The position numbers and the translations under genes were made by a program. Under the pieces are notes generated by a model, which was given only the letters and a program-made list of their open reading frames with translations, was not told the origin of the DNA and did not search any database. Shown piece by piece: positions 28,511 through 38,843 of a stretch of 64,000 nucleotides of DNA. This DNA is from Bin80 sp965209015 (GTDB lineage Bacteria > Bacteroidota > Rhodothermia > Rhodothermales > Bin80). The DNA is taken from NCBI GenBank assembly GCA_965209015.1, contig OZ242367.1:2914001-2978000 (forward strand), given 5' to 3'. Numbering within the stretch: position 1 is the stretch's first letter; every line of letters begins with the position of its first letter.

Positions 28511-29815
28511 ATGATTGTTCGATTGATACCTCTGATCCTTCTGATTGCTTCCTGCAGATCTGAACTCCCACCCAATATTGTACTAATTATGGCAGACGAT
28601 ATGGGCTATGAGACGCTGGGTGTTAATGGAAGTTTGAGTTATGAAACGCCCCATCTGGATTCGCTTGCTGCATTCGGGATGCGCTTTACTCACGCATTCT
28701 CTACTCCCCTATGCACTCCTTCAAGAGTCCAGATCATGACAGGAAAGTATAATTTTCGCAATTATATCGGGTTTGGACTTCTGGATCCAAGCGAGCGCAC
28801 ATTTGCGCACTGGCTACAATCCGCCGGTTATGCAACAGGGGTTGCTGGCAAGTGGCAGTTGTATGGGCGTGCGAGACATAGAGAGTTGGCCGGGCGCGGT
28901 GGTGCAACTCCCGGGGAAGCAGGCTTTGATGAATTTGTCCTGTGGCACTTCACTCAGCGAGAAAGCCGCTATAAATCTCCCGTAGTACACTACTCAGGGC
29001 AACAGCCTGAGATGATTCCTGATGCCTATGGACCTGATCTATTTACAGATTATATAGAAGATTTTTTTGATCGACACCAAGATCAACCGTTCTTTTTGTA
29101 CTTCCCGATGGCCCTGCCGCATGATCCATTTTTACCTCCACCTGATCACCCCGATTACGATCGTTTTGATGGTGCGACCACACATAGTGATACGTCCTAT
29201 TTTGCATCGATGATCAGATATACAGACCACTTGGTTGGTCGCATCACTGGCAAGCTCCATGAGTTAGGACTTGACCGGCGAACTCTGGTGCTATTTACCA
29301 CAGACAACGGAACCAATCGTGGTGTCTTATCTCAACATGAGACGGGCTCAATTCAGGGTGGAAAAGGATTGCACATTGCATCTGGTACACATGTCCCACT
29401 CATTGCATATTGGCCCGAAACGATTGAACCCGGCACTGTAAATGATGCCCTAATAGATTTTACAGATTTTTTACCAACGTTGATGGATGTTAGCGGGAAC
29501 AGCCATCTGGATGATCCTGCCGTGGATGGTCTCAGTTTTTATGGCCAATTGATCGGTCAGCCGGATACTACGCGTGACTGGATTTATTGCCATTACGATC
29601 CAAGATGGAGGTTCCGAGTGCCTGCGCGTTGGGCACAAGACCACACCTGGAAGCTTTATGGTAATGGTAAGTTTGTTAACTGGTCCGAAGATCCAGATGA
29701 ATTACAACCCCTGGATAATACCTCAATGGATGAGAATGCACGTTTAGCCAAGAATAAACTTCAAACTGTTCTCGATCAAATGCCCGAGCTACCTCGGCCT
29801 CAAGTTGGGGGTTAA
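28511..29815 (+). CDS. Lipoprotein sulfatase
   Basis: 434 residues from the ATG at 28511, chosen because it gives a proper lipoprotein signal peptide (MIVRLIPLILLIASC, C15 in the lipobox); an upstream ATG at 28475 would add 12 unhelpful residues. NIVLIMADDMGYETLG supplies the metal aspartates, and C68 in LCTPSR is the formylglycine precursor of the C-x-P-S-R signature. GKWQLYG, DPFLPPPDHPDYD and FTTDNGT follow as in the family. It acts on sulfated substrates at the cell envelope. It is only distantly similar to the sulfatase at 12911. Confidence 0.9.
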   Translation: MIVRLIPLILLIASCRSELPPNIVLIMADDMGYETLGVNGSLSYETPHLDSLAAFGMRFTHAFSTPLCTPSRVQIMTGKYNFRNYIGFGLLDPSERTFAHWLQSAGYATGVAGKWQLYGRARHRELAGRGGATPGEAGFDEFVLWHFTQRESRYKSPVVHYSGQQPEMIPDAYGPDLFTDYIEDFFDRHQDQPFFLYFPMALPHDPFLPPPDHPDYDRFDGATTHSDTSYFASMIRYTDHLVGRITGKLHELGLDRRTLVLFTTDNGTNRGVLSQHETGSIQGGKGLHIASGTHVPLIAYWPETIEPGTVNDALIDFTDFLPTLMDVSGNSHLDDPAVDGLSFYGQLIGQPDTTRDWIYCHYDPRWRFRVPARWAQDHTWKLYGNGKFVNWSEDPDELQPLDNTSMDENARLAKNKLQTVLDQMPELPRPQVGG

Positions 29816-29897
29816 CCCCCGATCAGTACCTGATCCAAGCAATGATCTTCCGCTGGCCTATTCCCCATGACTGACGATCGCGTTACGGCTTCTAAGG

Positions 29898-31064
29898 TTA
29901 GCCGGTCAATGCCTCGAGACCATTGACTAATCGATCCAATGCTTCCGTTAAGGTGGACATCTGCAGTGCACCATAGGCAATTCGAAGATAGGTACCTCCC
30001 TCCATGCCAAATGTACCTCCAGGAATAGTAGCGACATTGTATTCCCGAATGAGACGTGTGACCAGTTCCTTAGCATCAAGTGATGTGTCTATGGACAGAA
30101 GAAAATAAAAGGCGCCATTGGAGGGGGAAACTGTCACCGGAGCCCGAATAGAGTGTAGCCGCTTCAATACCATTGCACGCACATCAGCCATTAACTTCAT
30201 GTATTGCTTGCAGTAGCTGGCTCCCTCTTCAAGTGCTGCCAATGCTGCCACTTGGCTCAGCATTGCTGGACAAATCTGATTCGTATCTTGAATTTTTCGA
30301 ATATCTGCCAGAATATGTGGAGGAACCGCCATATATCCCAACCTCCAACCTGCCATCCCATAAGCTTTGCTCATCGAAAATAGCGAGATGGTGTGCGCAT
30401 GGGACCCTGATGCACTTCCAGGGGAATAATGTTTGACACCTTCAAACGTGAAGTATTCATAGGCCTCGTCTGACATGTGATAAATTCCATGCTTCGCACA
30501 CAAGTCGTTGATTGCCCGAAGCGTATCTGGGGCGTATACGACACCTGTTGGATTATTGGGAGAGATTGTAACTAAGGCGCGGGTCCGAGGTGTGATTGCA
30601 CGCTGGATTGCCCCTAAGTCTGGGGTCAATGAATCGTCAAGGGTAACCAATACGGGCGTACATCCAGCGATTCGGGTGGCCATTTCATGGTTGAAGTAGT
30701 ATGGTACGAGAAGGATCACCTCATCTCCTGGGCTGGTAACGGCTAACAGCGATGCAAAGAACGCCATATTACTTCCTGCCGTCACCACAACTTCATACCC
30801 GGAGTCCAGATGATTTTCGGCGAACAATTTTTTAGCACATGCAGTTCGGAGTTCTGGTTTTCCGATGACATAACCGTAGCCATGCGTATCAGGAGAGGTA
30901 ATCGCCTCTGCTACGGCATCAAGTGCAGAGGCGGGTGGGCCATAATGAACGACTCCCTGTCCAAGAGAAATCGTTTCTGGATTCTCCCGCATAAGATCCG
31001 CAACAAAGCCCATGACGGGCATTTGTACGGACAGCATTCGATCTGATTGAGAGGGGATGGTCAC
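29898..31064 (-). CDS. PLP-dependent class I aminotransferase
   Basis: 388 residues, fold-type I. The PLP features are visible: TAGSNMAFFASLLAV, ISPNNPTGVVY, SDEAYEYF and the Schiff-base lysine in LFSMSKAYGMAGWRLGYM (about residue 233). It belongs with the aspartate/aromatic or methionine aminotransferase group; amino donor specificity cannot be told. It is convergent with the lipoprotein sulfatase and divergent from the HAD hydrolase, with a 133-bp shared upstream region. Confidence 0.88.
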   Translation of the reverse strand: MTIPSQSDRMLSVQMPVMGFVADLMRENPETISLGQGVVHYGPPASALDAVAEAITSPDTHGYGYVIGKPELRTACAKKLFAENHLDSGYEVVVTAGSNMAFFASLLAVTSPGDEVILLVPYYFNHEMATRIAGCTPVLVTLDDSLTPDLGAIQRAITPRTRALVTISPNNPTGVVYAPDTLRAINDLCAKHGIYHMSDEAYEYFTFEGVKHYSPGSASGSHAHTISLFSMSKAYGMAGWRLGYMAVPPHILADIRKIQDTNQICPAMLSQVAALAALEEGASYCKQYMKLMADVRAMVLKRLHSIRAPVTVSPSNGAFYFLLSIDTSLDAKELVTRLIREYNVATIPGGTFGMEGGTYLRIAYGALQMSTLTEALDRLVNGLEALTG

Positions 31065-31197
31065 AGGTCTGGAATTTAGTGGAGTGGAGAGCGCAAAGAT
31101 ACTAAACTTTGAGTGGTGTCCAGTATAACAATCCTCAGAAATTGTATCGTTCTCCGGTGCCTTTCGTTAAATTGGTTCATTCATTTCTTTTATCAAC

Positions 31198-31857
31198 ATG
31201 CTCCCTCTGACCTGTGATGCGATCTTGTTTGATCTAGATGGGGTTCTCTTGGACTCTAATCATATCTACGAACAACAGTGGCGAATTTGGGCTCGACAGC
31301 GGGATATTTCTTACGCACACATTTTGGAAGTTCATCACGGTAGACCGGTCTCCGAGACCATTCGGATCGTTGCCCCCCATTTGAATGCCCTTACTGAGGC
31401 AGAAGCATACAGAGACGGATTACTTGCGGGTAAAAATCTCGATAGTGTGCGTTCATTTCCTGGTGCTGCATCACTTCTTCATACCCTTCCCTCAAGCCGA
31501 TGGGCAATTGCGACCAGTGCCCCGCGAGCATCTGCCATCCAGATGCTTCATCTGGCAGCACTGCCTATGCCGGATATATTTGTCAGTGGCGATGATATTG
31601 GTGTAGGAAAACCTGCTCCCTATCCATACCTTCGGGCTGCTTGGGGGCTCAATCAGCAGATTGAGCGTTGTGTAGTCATTGAGGACGCTCCAGCAGGAGT
31701 TATGTCTGGCCAGTCTGCGGGCGCGCAGGTCATTGCCGTCAGAACAACGAATCCTCCCGACTCCTTGAAGCAAGCTGACCTGATCGTTAATACAGTTGCC
31801 GATCTAACCGTAGAATACACAGGGTTATATTTGAAAATATACTTTCAACAGAACTAA
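31198..31857 (+). CDS. HAD hydrolase, beta-phosphoglucomutase-like
   Basis: 219 residues with the HAD motif I nucleophile (AILFDLDGVLLDSN), a helical cap in which HHGRPVSETIRIV matches the phosphoglycolate phosphatase/beta-PGM type, motif II (AIATSAPRAS), the motif III lysine (GKPAPYPYL) and motif IV (VIEDAPAGVMSGQSAGA). It is a sugar-phosphate phosphatase or mutase; the exact substrate is unknown. No operon partner. Confidence 0.88.
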   Translation: MLPLTCDAILFDLDGVLLDSNHIYEQQWRIWARQRDISYAHILEVHHGRPVSETIRIVAPHLNALTEAEAYRDGLLAGKNLDSVRSFPGAASLLHTLPSSRWAIATSAPRASAIQMLHLAALPMPDIFVSGDDIGVGKPAPYPYLRAAWGLNQQIERCVVIEDAPAGVMSGQSAGAQVIAVRTTNPPDSLKQADLIVNTVADLTVEYTGLYLKIYFQQN

Positions 31858-32597
31858 ACAAACGTCCTACCGTAATTTTTGGGAATATGAACCATTGCTA
31901 TGAGCTGGAGGAAACAATAGAAACGTACATGATTCATCTTAGAAAGATGCGGATCAAGAAAATTAGGAACGTTGTCGAGATGTTTTGTCAACATCTAGAA
32001 AGAACCTGTACTGCGCTATGAGGCGCCATTACCTATCAAATCCATATAGTTAATCGTACGAGTATTCAACACATTTGCTCTTGCCATCAAAATTCTATTA
32101 TTGAATCAAGAAGATTTATACCTGCCATGAAAGATTGTACTGCAAGGCGATTGGGTAAACTACTATGATTCCTACCAATTCGGTATCAACCAGATGCAAC
32201 ACTCTACAAACTTACATCAATTTCTACACTTTTTCTTGCTCCATATTGGTCGGTATGGATATACACAAGGAGAGCGAGTGTTCTGGTATAAAATACAGGT
32301 ATCGGCTCGATTCCGATGAGTGAGTTCTATTCGTGATCAGCAAGAATCTCGGTCCTCCCGAAAATGGCTAGAATCATAATGGGAGATGCGTCACACTAAT
32401 GAAGCTCAACTTGATGCAATTGAGACAAGCGTATCAGGGAGCTCCAGAAACTGAATAGGGAGCAACTATGCTCTCTTCCATTTCAAGCCAATGGCGAATC
32501 CATGTTAAATTATGATCGGCGAGATGCAACATCACCCTCGGAGGATCAGAGCCAATCAAACGAATAACCCGAATCTATCCACAACTACGGTGATCGG
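31858..32597. other. Long intergenic region without a recognisable gene
   Basis: 740 bp between the HAD hydrolase and the VOC gene. I see no supported coding frame, repeat or RNA gene; the base composition is AT-rich with short frames only. Confidence 0.5.
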
Positions 32598-32951
32598 TCA
32601 ATTATCACTCCAAACTGAAAGTTCATTACCGTTGGGATCAAGAAAATGAAATCTCCTACCACCCGGGAAGGAAAATATTGGCGTAGAGATTTGTGCACCG
32701 GCAGAGACGACACGCTCCAGTGTGGCTTCTAGATCATCGGCATAAAGAATCACCAACGCGGCACCACTCGTACTGTCGGACTTCAACGGTGAACGATAAA
32801 AACCTCCATCCAGTTGGCCATCATTGAAGGCAACATAATCGTTCCCGTAGTCTTGGAAACTCCAGCCGAACACGTCCTGATAGAATGTTTTCGTACTTTC
32901 GAGATCCTGAGCCGGAAATTCAATATAATTTATACGGCGATCCATGTGCAC
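32598..32951 (-). CDS. VOC/glyoxalase-family protein
   Basis: 117 residues forming one VOC module pair: INYIEFPAQDLESTKTFYQDVFGWSF at the start and FHFLDPNGNELSVW at the end, the two conserved arms of the beta-alpha-beta-beta-beta repeat. Such proteins are glyoxalases, dioxygenases or antibiotic-binding proteins; this short single-chain form resembles the putative lactoylglutathione-lyase-like group. A start two codons in (MDRRINY) is equally possible. Confidence 0.85.
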   Translation of the reverse strand: MHMDRRINYIEFPAQDLESTKTFYQDVFGWSFQDYGNDYVAFNDGQLDGGFYRSPLKSDSTSGAALVILYADDLEATLERVVSAGAQISTPIFSFPGGRRFHFLDPNGNELSVWSDN

Positions 32952-33095
32952 GACTTAAAGTTTGGGAAACATATGCCCAAGTACCCCAAAGGTTAGAAAA
33001 AGTCGGGGATTTATGGAACTTTTAGTGCTTATATACCTGTGTGCCTGTAATGATTGCAACGGAATTAGGAGCGGGGACCTGGGGGATGTGAGTAC

Positions 33096-33683
33096 TTAAT
33101 GTCCGTTCATTTGTCTTGGCAATAATTGTTCAACCAATTCTACAAGCATCTCTATTTTGCCGCTATCAGCACGTTGCAAGGCTTTAATATACTCGCTACG
33201 TTTAAGACGTATTAATTCAGGAAGTATTGGTTTTCCTCCGAGCCAAGCGCGCTGTTTGGTACAAATTACATAATGACATGCTGCACGTGCAGTCCTTCCG
33301 TTTCCGTTTTCAAATGGATGAATTTTATTGATCTGCCAAAGCACATAAGATCCAAGGACAATAGGTGAGAACTTATCCCAAATTGTCCGAAGATTACACA
33401 GAAACTCACCCATTTGATATTCAACCTTATGTGCAGCCGGTGGCATATAATGCCCAACATCTACTTCTCTTTTTCTAAATTGTCCTGCCGTATTGTATAG
33501 ATGTGCTATTGCATGAAAATTCAATGCACGTATGATGTCGTGGGTTAAATATGGCTTGTTTAGACTTATTGAAGAATGGACGATGGATTCTAAAAATCCA
33601 TATTGTCTATCACGATTTTTTTCTTCAAGAGCTTGGTATACAGGATTGGACTCATTCCCGTCGACATAGTGGTAAACGCTCAT
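33096..33683 (-). CDS. Fic-domain AMP-transferase
   Basis: 195 residues with the canonical Fic motif HPFENGNGRTAR (catalytic histidine at about residue 123), so adenylylation of target hydroxyls is the expected activity. No clear inhibitory (S/T)xxxE(G/N) helix is seen in this chain. A small gene ends 3 nt before its start on the same strand and may supply regulation, as in Fic toxin-antitoxin pairs. The complete motif suggests activity. Confidence 0.88.
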   Translation of the reverse strand: MSVYHYVDGNESNPVYQALEEKNRDRQYGFLESIVHSSISLNKPYLTHDIIRALNFHAIAHLYNTAGQFRKREVDVGHYMPPAAHKVEYQMGEFLCNLRTIWDKFSPIVLGSYVLWQINKIHPFENGNGRTARAACHYVICTKQRAWLGGKPILPELIRLKRSEYIKALQRADSGKIEMLVELVEQLLPRQMNGH

Positions 33684-33686
33684 TGA

Positions 33687-33908
33687 CTAGCAATTATAAT
33701 AGTCCCGCATATATTTATCAACTCGTGCTTTTGTCTTTGAGTCAGGGTTCGGGCTTCCGTAGAGATTGTATCTTTTTTGTTCCAAACGGTCTTTGCCCGT
33801 CATATTCTTTCCCATTTCAGCCAATTTGTCAAGCGTCCTGTCAGCTCGCTCAAGAACTTCTTTAGGAATCTGGTTCATGCTTTCTACAATTTTTTCGTGC
33901 AAATCCAT
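33687..33908 (-). CDS. Small protein upstream of fic, candidate antitoxin
   Basis: 73 residues, charged and helical (KIVESMNQIPKEVLERADRTL), directly in front of the Fic gene with 3 nt spacing. No family is recognised and the FicA inhibitory motif (S/T)xxxE(G/N) is not evident. The antitoxin role is inferred from position and size only. Confidence 0.6.
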   Translation of the reverse strand: MDLHEKIVESMNQIPKEVLERADRTLDKLAEMGKNMTGKDRLEQKRYNLYGSPNPDSKTKARVDKYMRDYYNC

Positions 33909-34039
33909 GGCGTTTTGTTTTGGTGTACAAATGCTTATGTCCGCAACTCAAATAATAGCGTCCTAATGTATGGAACTATCACCCAAACCCTTAAAATAAG
34001 AACTTATATTCTATAATATGAAACGTTATTTGTTTCAAA

Positions 34040-34282
34040 TTGAGTAGAAAATTCATAAATACGGGAGGCAGTAATACAGGGGGCGCTTACAACATCATAG
34101 TTTCGCTGAATAAAATTGTAGAAGACTTGGAAACGGAACTGACCAACGCGACACAGACATGGCAAAAAGGGATGATAGGCTACCATGGGCAATATAACAA
34201 TAACATCTGTCAGGTAATTGGTGAATACATAGACCTATTCATTGATGAATATCTTGCCGTCAATGAATCTGCTTGCAAATAG
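34040..34282 (+). CDS. Possible small hypothetical protein
   Basis: 80 codons from a TTG, reading FINTGGSNTGGAYNII and ending EYLAVNESACK. Composition is protein-like (helical, acidic) but no family is recognised and there is no ATG start. It may be a fragment. Confidence 0.3.
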   Translation: MSRKFINTGGSNTGGAYNIIVSLNKIVEDLETELTNATQTWQKGMIGYHGQYNNNICQVIGEYIDLFIDEYLAVNESACK

Positions 34283-34787
34283 AAGAGACCTTGATTAAAG
34301 ATGCAATCTGATTACTCTGTCGGCAATGCTAATGTGAAGTAACTGGGGTACTTAGGTATATAATTCCTTAAAGTTTGGTACCTAAGAATCAGAGCAGAAG
34401 ATACACCAATCGAACTTATCTCAAGATTTGGGGAAAATCTTATCTGCCTAAACCCAACAATTAACAGGACTTTCCGTTCGCTTTTAGTTTAGCTCTCCCC
34501 TATACAAAATGTGCAAAAATCAGTCAACAGAGATTCAAGAATTACCCCGGTGGGATTACAAGGGAATTACAATTACCCCGGAGCCAAATGAATTGAGACA
34601 TGAAAATCTAAGCAAGATGTGTTACGTTAAGATACTTGCATCGCAGTTCTATGGCACGCCGCAGGTGGAATACTTTAACTCAATCATATGTTACTAATTC
34701 CACTTAAATTTAGTAGAATCAAAGTGGTGCCTTCTTACGCATATCCCCGATGGTTCCGGTATTAATTTCTGATCTCTTTCTTTTTTG
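34283..34787. other. Intergenic region upstream of the defence operon
   Basis: About 500 bp containing the promoter of the methyltransferase operon. A frame at 34509-34697 (62 codons, MCKNQSTEIQELPRWDYKG) is possible but unsupported. Confidence 0.35.
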
Positions 34788-37700
34788 ATGAAGCAAAACA
34801 GTGAATTCCTTTCCGATATTCGGGGGCTTGATTGGTCACCCAAAGGTAGCGCCCATCTCCAACCTGCAGGGCTTTTCATTGGAAAGGGGGCCAATGCCAT
34901 GGAAATTATCGTGGCACACGCAGCCCACATACCAAGTGGTGGAGAGATCAGGAAGATATGGAACGCCCGAAAAGGAAAACGCGGTTCACCTTTACTGTTG
35001 GTTATTCTCCACCAGAACAAGGCCACTCTGTGCGGCGCTACTGGTGATGATCCACCGATCTATTCGGATATGGATTCTGGTCAGGTTGAACGCCTATGTC
35101 GCCAACTATTGAACCAACCCGACCGACATGAAGCACTCCGTTTGCTATCTCAAACGCTCCCTTCATTCAAAACCGCACTACCGGGACTTAGAAATGAGGG
35201 ACTCTTGGCGTTGCATGAATTAGAGCGCGGAGTTCCTAAACGAACAGATCTTCCCCATGCCCAAAGCATGGCCAAGTCAACCTTGGGACTTCAAGGAGAA
35301 GCCCTCCTGCGGGCACTCGGCTTTTCGATTAAGAAGTTGGATAACTTAACCAGCGTACTGCATAGCAATGACCGAAAAACTGCCCTCGCCGTCATGTTAC
35401 GCGAGGGAGAGTCCGTAGAGAGCAAAGAGGAACGCTTTGACTCGCTTTCGCCTGTGAGTTATGCATTCATGAAGGCAGACAAGGAGAATCTGAAATGGAT
35501 CATTTTCACGCAGGGAAACCGGATTCGTCTCTATGCTGCGGATATCAATGTGGGGGTAGGACGGCGTGGCCGCACGGAGACCTACATTGAATGTCAGCCT
35601 TGGCTGCTTTCCCATGACCAACTCCACTATCTCTGGCTCCTTTACTCTGCGGAGGCGCTTAAACCCGGTGGGAGTCTGCATGAACTACTGGCAGGATCCA
35701 TGCGCTTTGCAGGTGATCTTGCCAAACGTTTACGGGAGCGCATCTACGAGCGTGTCGTTCCCGTTCTGGCGGAAGGAATTACACAGGCGCGAGGGATCTC
35801 TCAACCGGACCCAGACGATCTGGCCCTGACCTACGAAATGGCGCTAACCGTGTTATTTCGTCTCTTATTCATTGCGTATGCAGAAGATCGGGATCTGCTT
35901 CCGTACGGACACAGTAATGCCTATCGTCGCCGATCCTTGAAGGAAAAGGCCCAAGAGTTGGCCAATGCAGTGGAACAGGATACCCCGATCGCCGAAGGAT
36001 ATACCCACTGGCGCGAAACGGTTGATCTTTGGCAGGCAATTGAGAGGGGAAACGTGGAATGGGATGTCCCGGCTTATGGCGGAGCATTGTTTCAGGAGAG
36101 CGAGGCAATTTCACCCGCCGGTGCAGCATTATCTCAGATCACTTTGCCAAATCACAGCTTTGAGGTGGCCTTGAGGGACTTGCTAGTGATTGAGACTTCA
36201 GAGGGGGTATCTGGACCGGTTGATTTCCGCTCGCTTGGCGTTCGCGAATTCGGAACCATTTATGAAGGTCTGTTGGAGTCCGGGCTTGCCAAGGCTGATC
36301 ACGATCTTGTGCTAAAAAGAACAAAAAATGGAGAAGTATTTGTCCCAGCTAAGGAGGGGCAGATACCCGTCGTATCCGTAGGTGAGGTCTATCTGCACAA
36401 CCGCTCCGGTGCACGAAAATCGTCTGGCAGTTACTATACCAAATCATTTGCCGTAGAGTATCTCTTAAAGGGAGCGTTAATGCCGGCACTTGAGGATCAC
36501 TTTGCTCGGCTTAATACACTTGATGATACCGATGCTGGCGAGGCATTCTTTGATTTTCGTGTGGCAGACATTGCCATGGGATCGGGGCATTTTTTGATCA
36601 GTGCCATTGATCTGATGGAGCAGAAGATGGCAGACTATCTGGCAGTCCATCCTCTTCCGAGCGTAAAGAATGAACTTCGGGAACTACGATCCATCGCACA
36701 GAACCGGCTGAGGGATATGAACAGTCACGATCCTATTGAAGACAGTCAGCTACTCCGACGCCTCATCGCCAGGCGATGCATCTATGGGGTAGATATCAAC
36801 CCGCTCGCCGTCCAACTTGCACGGCTTGCCGTCTGGATTCATACCTTTGTTCCCGGTCTACCCTTGTCCTTTCTTGATCGCACACTCATTCAGGGGAATG
36901 CGCTGGTTGGTATAGGAGGTGTTCAAGAAATCTGGGACGCATTTGATGAACTCTCGGTACCGGTGTTCAACCGAGATCGTGATACCCGAAGGCTACTCGG
37001 TAAAGCTGAAAAGTCACTTCGGCGCATGGCGAACAGTAACGATTCCTCCTTGAAAGATATTGAAGAAGCTCGCGCCACACAGGATGATGTTCGTTCCTCG
37101 CTTGAAAGTACCAAAATACTCTGTGATCTCCTGACTGCCGCACCGATTGGACATCATCCAGCTATCAAAGAGGTCTTGGATCAATGGGATGAGCTTTCTA
37201 ATTCCCCTGATTTAGAGACGCCAAGGATGCGGAAAGCACTTGAAATCTCCCAAGCTGCCTTGGAATTACTGTCAGTGGTTCATTTTCCGATTGCCTTTCC
37301 AGAGGTATTCCTTCGGGAGCGAGCTGGCTTTGATGTGATCTTGGGGAATCCACCATGGGAAAATGTCAAGGTAGAGCAAGATGCCTTCTGGGCACGACAC
37401 TTTCCAGGGTTACGCGGCAAACCACAGCGCGAACAGGAGTCAGAAAAAAAGCATCTTCGTAGCGAGCGTCCAGATCTTGTAATGCTCTTGGAGAGTGAAA
37501 TTGAAGAGAAAGGACGACTGCGCCAGGCACTGGTGAGCGGCCCCTACCCTGGAATTGGAAGTGGAGATCCCGATCTTTACAAGGCATTCTGCTGGCGTTT
37601 CTGGCGGCTAACACAACGCATGGGGGGATATATCGGGGTCGTTTTGCCACGCAGTGCCTTTGCTACCAAAGGAACAGCAGACTTTCGGAGGGCACTGTTT

Positions 37701-38843
37701 GCTGAGGCAGCAAGTATCAAAATCACTACGATGACTAATCGGGCTGGCTGGGTATTTGATGAAATTCACCAACAGTTTAATATCTCTCTCGCATGTGCAA
37801 AACATGGTAGGCCCCAAGGAGAGTCTATTGCTTTACGAGGCCCATATCATTCGCTTTCTGAGTTCAAGTCAGATTCGGTTAAACCGCCGGTTACCTTTAC
37901 TTTCAAAGATGTTCGTAGCTGGAACGATACCGTCTCACTTCCCCTTTTGCCAACACCGGATTCATCTCAAGTATTCGCTCAGCTTCGCAAAGCCCCAAGA
38001 TTGGATTTCAAAATTAAGAATCAGTGGAGGGCCCGCCCGGATGCAGAGCTCCACTCAAGAAATCAGAAGTATTTGATGGATTTTGAGAATGTGGCCTGCC
38101 TCGAAGGATTTTGGCCAGTCTATAAGGGTGCATCTTTTGATCTGTGGACACCCGATACAGGGATATATTACGCATGGGCGGATCCTGAACCCGTTCAGGA
38201 GTTTTTACAGACCAAACGTGAACGGGCTGGAAGAAATCGTCGGAGTGTGCATTCGGAATTCTCCCAAGAATATCGGTCAGAGCCAGAAACTTTACCTTGT
38301 AACCGAGCGCGCATTGCATTCAGAGATGTGACGAATCGAACCAATCAACGCACTGTGATTGTCTCCCTCATCCCTCCGAACGTATTCATTACTGATGCGG
38401 GCCCCTACTTTCTTTGGCCCCAGGGTGACGAAATGGATCAGGCTTTTCTTCTCGGAGTACTTTCCTCTATTCCTTTGGATTGGTATGCACGACGCTTCGT
38501 TGAGACGCACCTAACATATTTCGTCATCAACCCATTCCCTATTCCCCGTCCCTCCCGTGAAAACGCACTCTGGAAACGAACCGTACAGCTTGCCGGACGA
38601 CTAGCCTGCCCCGAAGATCGTTTCGCTGAGTGGGCTAAAAAAGTTGACGTGGAATGTGGCCCTCTGGATAAAGACGCGAAAGAAGATCATATCCATGAAC
38701 TGGATGCCGTCGTTGCACATTTGTACGGGCTCAGTGAAGCGCAACTGGTTCACATCTTTGAAACCTTTCACGAAACATGGGACTATTCATCACGACTATC
38801 TGGTGTACTTCATTATTATCAATCATGGGGTAAAAAGCTATGA
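34788..38843 (+). CDS. Large Eco57I-type DNA adenine methyltransferase
   Basis: 1351 residues from the ATG at 34788. An N-terminal region of about 560 residues resembles that of type IIG/Eco57I-like and DrmMI/PglX-like proteins. The gamma-type methylase core follows: SAM motif I DIAMGSGHFL (about residue 596) and the catalytic NPPW in DVILGNPPWENVKV (about residue 855), with a YYTKSFAVEYLL segment before motif I. The C-terminal part looks like a target-recognition region. It should methylate adenines of host DNA for self-recognition. No PD-(D/E)XK nuclease motif is evident. Its stop overlaps the next gene (ATGA), so it heads an operon. Confidence 0.88.
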   Translation: MKQNSEFLSDIRGLDWSPKGSAHLQPAGLFIGKGANAMEIIVAHAAHIPSGGEIRKIWNARKGKRGSPLLLVILHQNKATLCGATGDDPPIYSDMDSGQVERLCRQLLNQPDRHEALRLLSQTLPSFKTALPGLRNEGLLALHELERGVPKRTDLPHAQSMAKSTLGLQGEALLRALGFSIKKLDNLTSVLHSNDRKTALAVMLREGESVESKEERFDSLSPVSYAFMKADKENLKWIIFTQGNRIRLYAADINVGVGRRGRTETYIECQPWLLSHDQLHYLWLLYSAEALKPGGSLHELLAGSMRFAGDLAKRLRERIYERVVPVLAEGITQARGISQPDPDDLALTYEMALTVLFRLLFIAYAEDRDLLPYGHSNAYRRRSLKEKAQELANAVEQDTPIAEGYTHWRETVDLWQAIERGNVEWDVPAYGGALFQESEAISPAGAALSQITLPNHSFEVALRDLLVIETSEGVSGPVDFRSLGVREFGTIYEGLLESGLAKADHDLVLKRTKNGEVFVPAKEGQIPVVSVGEVYLHNRSGARKSSGSYYTKSFAVEYLLKGALMPALEDHFARLNTLDDTDAGEAFFDFRVADIAMGSGHFLISAIDLMEQKMADYLAVHPLPSVKNELRELRSIAQNRLRDMNSHDPIEDSQLLRRLIARRCIYGVDINPLAVQLARLAVWIHTFVPGLPLSFLDRTLIQGNALVGIGGVQEIWDAFDELSVPVFNRDRDTRRLLGKAEKSLRRMANSNDSSLKDIEEARATQDDVRSSLESTKILCDLLTAAPIGHHPAIKEVLDQWDELSNSPDLETPRMRKALEISQAALELLSVVHFPIAFPEVFLRERAGFDVILGNPPWENVKVEQDAFWARHFPGLRGKPQREQESEKKHLRSERPDLVMLLESEIEEKGRLRQALVSGPYPGIGSGDPDLYKAFCWRFWRLTQRMGGYIGVVLPRSAFATKGTADFRRALFAEAASIKITTMTNRAGWVFDEIHQQFNISLACAKHGRPQGESIALRGPYHSLSEFKSDSVKPPVTFTFKDVRSWNDTVSLPLLPTPDSSQVFAQLRKAPRLDFKIKNQWRARPDAELHSRNQKYLMDFENVACLEGFWPVYKGASFDLWTPDTGIYYAWADPEPVQEFLQTKRERAGRNRRSVHSEFSQEYRSEPETLPCNRARIAFRDVTNRTNQRTVIVSLIPPNVFITDAGPYFLWPQGDEMDQAFLLGVLSSIPLDWYARRFVETHLTYFVINPFPIPRPSRENALWKRTVQLAGRLACPEDRFAEWAKKVDVECGPLDKDAKEDHIHELDAVVAHLYGLSEAQLVHIFETFHETWDYSSRLSGVLHYYQSWGKKL

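Noticed and set aside
29807..29820. Perfect palindrome GGGGGTTAACCCCC at the sulfatase stop codon
   Set aside because: No T-run follows and the loop would be only TTAA; it may terminate or be chance, so it was not called.
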